Of a stretch of 8,733 bases of DNA, positions 1 to 4,996 are shown piece after piece. Location: contig DALYLJ010000137.1 of NCBI GenBank assembly GCA_031976395.1, positions 1-8,733 of the forward strand. Direction: 5' to 3'. The position numbers were made by a program, and so were the translations under genes. This stretch comes from UBA11164 sp002420085. GTDB lineage: Bacteria > Pseudomonadota > Gammaproteobacteria > Xanthomonadales > Xanthomonadaceae. How positions within the stretch are numbered: position 1 is the first letter of the stretch; every line of letters begins with the position of its first letter. Below the pieces are notes generated by a model. It was not told the DNA's origin, did no database searches, and worked only from the letters and a program-made list of their open reading frames with translations.

Positions 1-416
1 CGGCCGGTGACGGCATCGAAACCGGCCGTCATGCGGCCTCGCTGGTCGCCGGTCGGCCAGGGGTTCTGCATGGCAACCGAACCTATGTCATCTGCGACGA
101 CAACGGTCAGATCATTGAGACCCATTCGATCTCAGCCGGCCTCGACTATCCTGGCGTCGGTCCCGAGCATGCCTTCCTGAAGGACAGCGGACGTGCCCGC
201 TACGTCGGCATCACCGATGACGAGGCGATGGCCGCCTTCCATCTGCTGGCGCGCAAGGAAGGCATCCTGGCCGCCCTGGAGTCGAGCCACGCCGTTGCCC
301 AGGCGATCAAACTGGCGCGTGAACTGCCCAAGGATGCCCTGGTTCTGTGCAACCTGTCCGGACGCGGCGACAAGGACATCTTCACCATCGCCCGTCGCGA
401 GGGCATCAGCCTCTGA
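1..416 (+). CDS. trpB: Tryptophan synthase beta chain, C-terminal part (5' end outside window)
   Basis: This is the last 137 residues of a PLP enzyme of about 400 residues that makes L-tryptophan from indole (channelled from the alpha subunit) and L-serine in the cytoplasm. The first full codon is at base 3. Visible family landmarks, numbered in the fragment, are SISAGLDYPGVGPEH at 42-56 (its Asp is the conserved residue equivalent to Salmonella D305), ALESSHA at 91-97 (the Glu corresponds to E350) and LSGRGDKD at 118-125 (its Ser contacts the PLP ring nitrogen, equivalent to S377). The frame is intact to a TGA stop. The next gene is convergent and is not trpA, so trpB ends its transcription unit here. 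The family call is very secure. Whether the missing N-terminal two thirds is intact cannot be seen. Confidence 0.97.
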   Translation, partial: AGDGIETGRHAASLVAGRPGVLHGNRTYVICDDNGQIIETHSISAGLDYPGVGPEHAFLKDSGRARYVGITDDEAMAAFHLLARKEGILAALESSHAVAQAIKLARELPKDALVLCNLSGRGDKDIFTIARREGISL

Positions 417-435
417 GCGACATCCGGGCTTCCGG

Positions 436-450
436 GCAGCCGGCGGCTGC
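436..450. repeat. Short perfect inverted repeat after trpB
   Basis: GCAGCC (436-441) and GGCTGC (445-450) form a 6-bp perfect stem around a GGC loop, starting 20 nt after the trpB stop. No T-run follows on the + strand, so it lacks the usual intrinsic-terminator tail. It may still stabilise the 3' end of the trpB transcript. Confidence 0.4.
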
Positions 451-479
451 TCGGGGCGCGTGCATGCGGGTTGTGGCTG

Positions 480-516
480 CCGGGCCGAGTGGCCTCACGA
501 CCGCTGGTCGGCCCGG
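480..516. terminator. 9-bp inverted repeat in the trpB/pilH convergent spacer (possible terminator)
   Basis: CCGGGCCGA (480-488) is the exact reverse complement of TCGGCCCGG (508-516), separated by 19 nt. A smaller competing stem, CGACC/GGTCG (498-502/506-510), overlaps it. The position between convergent genes fits a transcript end. Neither flank has a T-run, so this would be an atypical or Rho-assisted terminator. The inverted repeat is seen directly; the role is inferred. Confidence 0.35.
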
Positions 517-569
517 ATCCGGATCGGCACGGGCATGGCTGCGGGGTCGGCTCGATGGCGGCCATCAGG

Positions 570-597
570 CCGCTCCGAGCGGGATTGGTCGGAGCGG
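570..597. terminator. 9-bp inverted repeat near the pilH 3' end (possible bidirectional terminator)
   Basis: CCGCTCCGA (570-578) is the exact reverse complement of TCGGAGCGG (589-597), with a 10-nt loop. It lies 19 nt beyond the stop of the minus-strand response regulator and could end transcripts from either side. Neither flank has a T-run. It is the tightest hairpin in this spacer. Confidence 0.4.
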
Positions 598-600
598 ATG

Positions 601-615
601 GCCCAGCGGGTGGGC
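601..615 (-). repeat. Small hairpin abutting the pilH stop codon
   Basis: GCCCA (601-605) and TGGGC (611-615) form a 5-bp stem with a 5-nt loop that directly follows the pilH TGA stop (618-616) in the transcript. It may extend the structured 3' end together with the 570-597 hairpin. It is short enough to arise by chance in GC-rich DNA. Confidence 0.25.
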
Positions 616-984
616 TCAGCCCTGGGGCAGAAACTCGTTGACCAGGGCGAGCAGGGCCGATTCGTTGAATGGCTTGACCAGGTAGCCCTTGGCGCCCTGG
701 CGCATGCCCCAGATGCGATCGGTTTCCTGGTCCTTGGTGGTGACCAGGATGATCGGAATGTGGGCGGTGTCCGGATCCTTGCTGATCTGCCGTGTGGCCT
801 GGAAGCCGTTGAGATTCGGCATCACCACGTCCATCAGGATCAGATCGGGTTTTTCCGCCTTGGCCACTTCGACCCCGGCTGCTCCGTCCTCGGCAGTCAA
901 CGCGGAGTGTCCGATCTTTTCGATGATCCGCTTCATGCCCATCAATTGGGATGGCGAGTCGTCGACGATGAGAATTCGGGCCAT
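616..984 (-). CDS. pilH: Single-domain response regulator, PilH type (CheY-like, twitching motility)
   Basis: This 122-residue protein is a lone receiver (REC) domain with no output domain. The acidic pocket is D8-D9, the phospho-acceptor is D52 (LMDVVMP), the switch threonine is at T82/T83 (VTTKDQETD) and the conserved lysine is K104 (YLVKP). The stretches NGFQATRQ, VTTKDQETD and WG-RQGA closely match PilH of Pseudomonas aeruginosa as I remember it. PilH is phosphorylated by the ChpA/PilL kinase and counteracts PilG in type IV pilus control. The start at 984 is chosen because MARILIVDDS is the family N-terminus and AAAGG (997-993) lies 8 nt upstream; the reading frame stays open further 5' but overlaps the neighbouring gene. 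No pilG, pilI, pilJ or chpA is adjacent, so it is an orphan here. REC domain is certain; the PilH assignment is likely, with a generic CheY-like regulator as the alternative. Confidence 0.88.
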   Translation of the reverse strand: MARILIVDDSPSQLMGMKRIIEKIGHSALTAEDGAAGVEVAKAEKPDLILMDVVMPNLNGFQATRQISKDPDTAHIPIILVTTKDQETDRIWGMRQGAKGYLVKPFNESALLALVNEFLPQG

Positions 985-1013
985 GAGTCTCGCCTTTGGG
1001 GAAGGGTCGGGGA

Positions 1014-1042
1014 ATTGTAGTGCGGGTCGCTGTCGATGTGCA
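1014..1042 (-). promoter_or_regulatory. Candidate sigma-70 promoter for pilH
   Basis: Reading on the minus strand, TGCACA (1042-1037, four of six matches to TTGACA) is followed after 17 nt by TACAAT (1019-1014, five of six matches to TATAAT). Transcription would start near 1007, giving a leader of about 23 nt with the AAAGG ribosome site. The acuI-pilH gap of 86 nt has room for it. Seen as a sequence match only. Confidence 0.5.
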
Positions 1043-1070
1043 GCACTTGTTTCGGAAGAAACGGGAAAAC

Positions 1071-2063
1071 TCAGAATTCCACCACGGTTCGGCCGAACGA
1101 GCGACCGGCGAGCATGGTTGGGAAACAGTCCGCCAATCCATCCAGATCGACCGTGCGAGTGTGGATGACATCCAGATGGGCCGGTTTCCATGGGCCGGCC
1201 AGGCGGCGCCAGACCTCGTCACGCAGGTGGCGGGCGGTGCCGGAGGAGGCGATGCCGAGCAGGGACACGCCCCGGATGATGAAGGGCATCACCGTGGTCG
1301 CCAGTGAAGCGCCACCGGCCAGGCCACAACTGGCGATGTTGCCGTAGGGTTGGATCACCCGGGTCAGTCCGTTCAACATCTGATCGCCGACATTGTCGAT
1401 CGCCCCGGCCCACAGTGCATTCTCCAGCGGCCGTTGACCCCAGTGCAGATCGGTGCGGGAAACCACCTGGCGAGCCCCCAGGCTGGTCAGGAAGTCCAGA
1501 TGCTCGAACTTGCCGGTGATGGCGTGGGCCTGATAGCCGGCCTGGGTCAGGATGTCGATGGCCAGCATGCCGACGCCACCGGTGGCGCCGGTGACCACGA
1601 TCGGCCCCATGTCCGGAGTCTGGCCGTTCTGCTCCATGCGCAGCAGCGCCAGCCCGGCGGTGAAGCCGGCGGTGCCGAGGATCATGCTTTCACGCAGATT
1701 CAGGCCGGATGGCAGCGGGATCGCCCAGTCGGCCTCCAGGCGCGCGTACTCGGCATAGCCGCCATCGCGGGTTTCCGACAGGCCACAGCCGGTGCAGAGC
1801 ACGGCGTCGCCCTCCTTGAAGCGCGGATCACGCGATTCGACCACGTAGCCGGCAACATCGATCCCACCAACCAGCGGAAAGCGTCGAAGGATCTTGCCCT
1901 GGCCGGTGCCGGCCAAGGCATCCTTGTAGTTGATGCTCGACCCGGCGGTCCGGACCGTCAGTTCGCCGGCACTGAGGTCGGCCAGGGTGATGCGCTCGAT
2001 CCCGGCACGATGACTGCCGGCCTCGCTGTGGATGCGAAAGGCACGAAACCCGTCGAGTGACAT
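1071..2063 (-). CDS. acuI: Acrylyl-CoA reductase (NADPH) / YhdH-type quinone oxidoreductase
   Basis: This 330-residue protein belongs to the YhdH/AcuI branch of the medium-chain dehydrogenase/reductase superfamily (E. coli YhdH has about 324 residues). Known members reduce acryloyl-CoA to propionyl-CoA with NADPH and protect against acrylate. Visible signatures are NYKDALAGTGQGKI (45-58), the GIDVAG segment (67-72), GTAGFTAG (130-137), the dinucleotide-binding loop VTGATGGVG (157-165), the family-typical WAGAIDNVGD (218-227), and CGLAGG with TTVMPFI (246-262). No zinc-ligand pattern is apparent, consistent with this zinc-free subfamily. The start at 2063 is fixed by AAGGAG 7 nt upstream and by the family N-terminus. 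It follows lpd in the same direction with an 81-nt gap, so read-through from the suc operon is possible. Family is secure; the physiological substrate is inferred. Confidence 0.9.
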   Translation of the reverse strand: MSLDGFRAFRIHSEAGSHRAGIERITLADLSAGELTVRTAGSSINYKDALAGTGQGKILRRFPLVGGIDVAGYVVESRDPRFKEGDAVLCTGCGLSETRDGGYAEYARLEADWAIPLPSGLNLRESMILGTAGFTAGLALLRMEQNGQTPDMGPIVVTGATGGVGMLAIDILTQAGYQAHAITGKFEHLDFLTSLGARQVVSRTDLHWGQRPLENALWAGAIDNVGDQMLNGLTRVIQPYGNIASCGLAGGASLATTVMPFIIRGVSLLGIASSGTARHLRDEVWRRLAGPWKPAHLDVIHTRTVDLDGLADCFPTMLAGRSFGRTVVEF

Positions 2064-2070
2064 GTGCGGA

Positions 2071-2076
2071 CTCCTT
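2071..2076 (-). promoter_or_regulatory. Shine-Dalgarno of the acuI-like gene
   Basis: AAGGAG on the minus strand, 7 nt before the ATG at 2063. It is the strongest ribosome-binding site in the window. It decides the start over an in-frame upstream ATG at 2102, which has no such site and would add 13 unrelated residues. Confidence 0.85.
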
Positions 2077-2104
2077 GTGCAACGTGGGGCCGGGTCGATC
2101 ATGA

Positions 2105-2123
2105 CGGCCGGACATGCCGGCCG
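2105..2123 (-). terminator. 7-bp hairpin between lpd and acuI (weak terminator or attenuator candidate)
   Basis: CGGCCGG (2105-2111) and CCGGCCG (2117-2123) form a perfect 7-bp stem with a 5-nt loop, 21 nt after the lpd stop in the transcript. No T-run follows on the minus strand. It could reduce read-through into the acuI-like gene or protect the upstream suc mRNA end. I see no convincing promoter in the rest of this gap. Confidence 0.35.
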
Positions 2124-2144
2124 ATGGTCGAGCGTCCGAACGAC

Positions 2145-3572
2145 TCAGTTGGCCTTGTGGATGGCCCGCTTGTCGACCGCGAGGGCGGCCTCGTGAACCG
2201 CCTCGGACAGGGTGGGGTGGGCATGGCAGATGCGGGCGAGGTCTTCCGCCGAGCCCTTGAACTCCATCGCCACCACACCCTCGTGGACCAGTTCGGAAAC
2301 GTTCGGTCCGACCAGGTGCATGCCCAGGATGCGATCGGTCTCGGCATGTGCCAGCACCTTGACCATGCCGGCGGTCTCCGCCATCGCCACCGCCCGCCCG
2401 ATCGCGGCGAACGGGAAGCTGCCGACGTTGTAGGGGATGCCGGCGTCCTTGAGGTCGCGCTCGGTCTGCCCGACCCAGGCGATCTCCGGTTCGGTGTAGA
2501 TCACCCAGGGCACGGTGTTGAAATCGACGTGGCCGGGCAGGCCGGCGATCCGCTCGGCCACCGCGATGCCTTCCTCACTGGCCTTGTGCGCCAGCATCGG
2601 CCCGCGCACGCAGTCACCGATCGCCCACACGCCTTCGACGCCGGTGTGGCAGTGCGCATCGACCGCGATGAAGCCGCGCTCGGTGAGGCCAACGCCGCTG
2701 TCATCGGCCAACAGGCCCTTGACCGCTGCCCGTCGGCCGACGCTGACCAGCAGCCGATCGACCTTGAGCGCCTGTTCGCTCTTGCCGTCGTGGTAGCTGA
2801 CCGTGACCTCACCGTCCTTCACTTCGACGGCCGAGACCTTGCAGCCCAGCCGGATGTCGAGGCCCTGCTTCTTGAACTCACGAGCGGCCAGTTTGGCGAC
2901 GTCGGCATCGGCAGCGGCCAGGAAGTCGGGCAGGGCTTCGAGGATGGTCACCTCGCTGCCGAGGCGACTCCAGACGCTGCCCATCTCAAGACCGATTACT
3001 CCGGCACCGATGATGCCAAGCCGTCCGGGCACCGCATCCAGGTCGAGGATGCCAGCATTGTCGAGCACATGGCTGCCGTCGAACTTGGCGAACGGCAGTT
3101 CGACCGGAATCGAACCAGCCGCCAGGACGACGTTCACCGCCGTAAGCGCGGTCTCGCTGCCATCGTGCAGCTTGACCGTGACCCGCCGTCCGGCGTGCAG
3201 GGTGGCGAAACCATGCAGGGCGGTCACCTTGTTGGCCTTGAACAACTGCGCAACACCGCCGTTGAACTGGCTGACGATGCGGTCCTTGCGGGCGATCATC
3301 GCCGCCACATCGATGCGGGCATTGTCGGCGGCGATGCCGTGCTCGGTGAAGCGGTGGCTGAGATTGTGGAACTGGCGCGACGAATCCAGCAGCGCCTTGG
3401 ACGGAATGCACCCGACATTGAGACAGGTGCCGCCCAGCGCCGGCGCGTCGCTGCCCTTGGCGGTGAACGCATCCACGCAGGCCACCTTCATGCCAAGCTG
3501 GGCGGCACGAATCGCGGCGACATAGCCGCCCGGTCCAGCGCCGATGACGATCAGGTCGTAGTGTTCGTTCAT
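2145..3572 (-). CDS. lpd: Dihydrolipoyl dehydrogenase (E3 of 2-oxoglutarate dehydrogenase)
   Basis: This 475-residue flavoprotein reoxidises the dihydrolipoyl arm of E2 and passes electrons via FAD to NAD+. Domains in order are the FAD-binding GAGPGG (11-16), the redox disulfide C50/C55 in GGTCLNVGCIPSK, the NAD-binding GAGVIG (189-194), the second FAD motif AIGD (317-320), and the C-terminal interface with HAHPTLSE (450-457), where H452 and E457 form the catalytic pair. Length is normal and no lipoyl domain is fused at the N-terminus. ATG at 3572 is chosen because MNEHYDLIVIGAG is the family start; the frame stays open upstream only through the repeat-containing spacer. Only a weak AGAG-type ribosome site is visible. 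It is third in sucA-sucB-lpd, separated from sucB by 137 nt. It may also serve other 2-oxoacid dehydrogenases if no second lpd exists. Confidence 0.97.
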   Translation of the reverse strand: MNEHYDLIVIGAGPGGYVAAIRAAQLGMKVACVDAFTAKGSDAPALGGTCLNVGCIPSKALLDSSRQFHNLSHRFTEHGIAADNARIDVAAMIARKDRIVSQFNGGVAQLFKANKVTALHGFATLHAGRRVTVKLHDGSETALTAVNVVLAAGSIPVELPFAKFDGSHVLDNAGILDLDAVPGRLGIIGAGVIGLEMGSVWSRLGSEVTILEALPDFLAAADADVAKLAAREFKKQGLDIRLGCKVSAVEVKDGEVTVSYHDGKSEQALKVDRLLVSVGRRAAVKGLLADDSGVGLTERGFIAVDAHCHTGVEGVWAIGDCVRGPMLAHKASEEGIAVAERIAGLPGHVDFNTVPWVIYTEPEIAWVGQTERDLKDAGIPYNVGSFPFAAIGRAVAMAETAGMVKVLAHAETDRILGMHLVGPNVSELVHEGVVAMEFKGSAEDLARICHAHPTLSEAVHEAALAVDKRAIHKAN

Positions 3573-3590
3573 TTCAATTGCTCTATGCGG

Positions 3591-3619
3591 GATTCGAGAT
3601 TCGAGATTCGAGATTCGAG
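3591..3619. repeat. Tandem heptamer repeat, four copies of GATTCGA, in the lpd leader
   Basis: Four exact head-to-tail copies of GATTCGA occupy 3591-3597, 3598-3604, 3605-3611 and 3612-3618, followed by one further G. They end 18 nt before the lpd ATG on the mRNA side. The period of 7 is not a multiple of 3, as expected for non-coding DNA. I recall similar heptamer runs, such as GGATTCG units, between genes in Xanthomonas and Lysobacter, where they are sometimes mis-called as protein. Confidence 0.92.
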
Positions 3620-3680
3620 GCCAGGGGCGCAGATCGTGGCCGGCAGGGTCATCCCTTGCAGATGCCCTGTGTTTACCGAT

Positions 3681-3693
3681 CCCGAATCTCGAA
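3681..3693. repeat. Inverted partner of the heptamer repeat
   Basis: CCCGAATCTCGAA (3681-3693) is an inverted relative of the tandem array. Its 11-nt core, CGAATCTCGAA, is the exact reverse complement of TTCGAGATTCG, present three times within 3593-3617. In the mRNA, this arm can pair with any of three array registers over 13 positions, including one G-U pair, enclosing a loop of roughly 60-75 nt. That loop holds minor inverted repeats, GGCCA/TGGCC (3619-3623/3637-3641) and CAGGG/CCCTG (3644-3648/3665-3669). Confidence 0.7.
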
Positions 3694-3709
3694 CTCCGGC
3701 GTTCAGGGC

Positions 3710-4915
3710 TCAAAGGCCCAGCAGCATCCTGTGCGGATTCTCCAACTGATTCTTGATATCGACCAGGAACAGCACCGCGTCCTTGCCGTCGATGATGCGG
3801 TGATCGTAACTCAGGGCGATGTACATCATCGGTGCGGCGACCACCTGACCGTTCTCGACCACCGCGCGCTCCTTGATGGCATGCATGCCGAGGATGGCCG
3901 ACTGCGGTGGATTGACGATCGGGGTGGAGAACAGGGAGCCGAAGGTGCCACCATTGGTGATCGTGAACGTGCCACCCTGGAGATCATCCAGGCCGAGCTT
4001 GCCGTCGCGGGCTTTCCGTGCGTATTCGGCGATCGCCAGTTCGACATCGGCAAAGCCCATGCGCTCGGCATTGCGCAGCACCGGGGTGACCAGGCCCTTG
4101 TCGGTGGCGACTGCGATCGAGATGTCGGCAAAGCCGTGGTAGATGATGTCGTCACCATCGACCGAGGCATTGATGATCGGATGCCGTTGCAGTGCGGCAG
4201 CGGCGGTCTTGACGAAGAAGCTCATGAAACCGAGCTTGATGCCGTGGGTCTTCTCGAACTGCTCGGCCATCGCCTTGCGCAGCTTGACCACTTCGGCCAG
4301 GTTGACTTCGTTGAACGAGGTGAGCATGGCGATCGAGTTCTTCGACTCCATCAGCCGTTCAGCAATGCGCTTGCGGATGCGGGTCATGGCGACCCGTTGT
4401 TCCGGGCGGGCGCTTGCGACCCGATCGAGATGGCCGAGCAGATCGCCCTTGGTGACCCGGCCGCCACGACCGCTGCCTTCGACCGCTGCGGCGTCGATGC
4501 CATGCTGTTCGGCGACCCGGCGTCCGGCGGGCGACAGATCGGCGTTGGCCGACGCCGGCTTGCCGGCGGCCGTGCTGGCAGCGGCTGCGGTCGGCGCGCT
4601 CGATGCCTTGGCAGGCGCCTTGGCTGGCGCTGCGGTGGTCGCCTTGGCCGGTTGCTCGACCGCAGGCGCAGCCACTGCACCTTCCTCGATCAGGGCGATC
4701 ACCTGCTGGCCGGTCACGGTGTCGCCGGTCTGGAAGCGGATTTCCTTGATGATGCCAGCCACCGGTGCCGGGACTTCCAGAACCACCTTGTCGGTTTCCA
4801 GATCGACCAGATTCTCGTCGCGAGCGACGGCATCGCCGACGTTCTTGTGCCAGGCGGCGATGGTGGCGTCGGAGACCGACTCGGGCAGGACGGGGACTTT
4901 GACTTCGGTGGACAT
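3710..4915 (-). CDS. sucB: Dihydrolipoyl succinyltransferase (E2 of 2-oxoglutarate dehydrogenase)
   Basis: This 401-residue cytoplasmic core protein transfers the succinyl group from its lipoyl arm to CoA. Domain order is a single lipoyl domain (about 1-76) with the lipoylated K43 in ETDKVVLE, a long Ala/Pro/Lys-rich flexible linker (about 78-123), an E1/E3-binding peripheral domain (about 126-162, LSPAGRRVAEQHGID to VTKGDLL), and the catalytic acyltransferase domain (about 172-401) ending in YDHRIIDGKDAV, with catalytic H372 and D376. Length is near the E. coli SucB size of about 405. The ATG at 4915 gives the normal N-terminus; only a short AGG lies 7 nt upstream. It starts 81 nt after the sucA stop and precedes lpd. 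The single lipoyl domain and the sucA partner argue for succinyl- rather than acetyltransferase. Confidence 0.97.
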   Translation of the reverse strand: MSTEVKVPVLPESVSDATIAAWHKNVGDAVARDENLVDLETDKVVLEVPAPVAGIIKEIRFQTGDTVTGQQVIALIEEGAVAAPAVEQPAKATTAAPAKAPAKASSAPTAAAASTAAGKPASANADLSPAGRRVAEQHGIDAAAVEGSGRGGRVTKGDLLGHLDRVASARPEQRVAMTRIRKRIAERLMESKNSIAMLTSFNEVNLAEVVKLRKAMAEQFEKTHGIKLGFMSFFVKTAAAALQRHPIINASVDGDDIIYHGFADISIAVATDKGLVTPVLRNAERMGFADVELAIAEYARKARDGKLGLDDLQGGTFTITNGGTFGSLFSTPIVNPPQSAILGMHAIKERAVVENGQVVAAPMMYIALSYDHRIIDGKDAVLFLVDIKNQLENPHRMLLGL

Positions 4916-4982
4916 GGCGTGGCCTGTGGCGGGATTCGATGGATGGGCGTTCGGATCGGTTGGGTCGGTCGGTTCAGTTCGG
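4916..4982 (-). other. C-rich, G-poor leader of sucB in the sucA-sucB spacer
   Basis: Read as mRNA, the 67 nt before the sucB ATG contain 32 C and only 12 G by hand count, in pyrimidine-spaced runs such as ACCGACCGACCC. Such unstructured C-rich RNA resembles Rho-loading (rut) sites. The stretch also carries one GATTCGA (4933-4939) and one GTTCAGT (4972-4978) on the + strand. Composition is observed; function is inferred. Confidence 0.3.
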
Positions 4983-4996
4983 AGCGGATCGGACCA

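Noticed and set aside
193..1020. A 275-codon + strand frame over the end of trpB and the pilH region
   Set aside because: It is out of frame with trpB and antisense to the clear receiver domain, with an Arg/Trp-rich product typical of a shifted frame.
1049..1062. GTTTC/GAAAC hairpin with a 4-nt loop in the acuI-pilH gap as a terminator of acuI
   Set aside because: The stem is only 5 bp and AT-rich, the T-rich bases precede it rather than follow it in the transcript, and it overlaps the region just upstream of the pilH promoter.
985..1191. A longer response-regulator frame with 69 extra residues starting at 1191
   Set aside because: The added stretch overlaps the acuI 3' end and lacks any receiver similarity. 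The ATG at 984 has a ribosome site and gives the normal 122-residue length.
3573..3713. An extended lpd reading frame with 47 extra N-terminal residues beginning at 3713
   Set aside because: The extra part is translated heptamer repeat (ISNLESRI-like), overlaps the sucB stop, and is absent from the lipoamide dehydrogenase family, whose N-terminus begins at 3572.
2064..3749. A 561-codon open frame on the + strand, antisense to lpd
   Set aside because: It is the mirror of the lpd coding frame, runs through the tandem repeat spacer, and its low-complexity product resembles no family I know.
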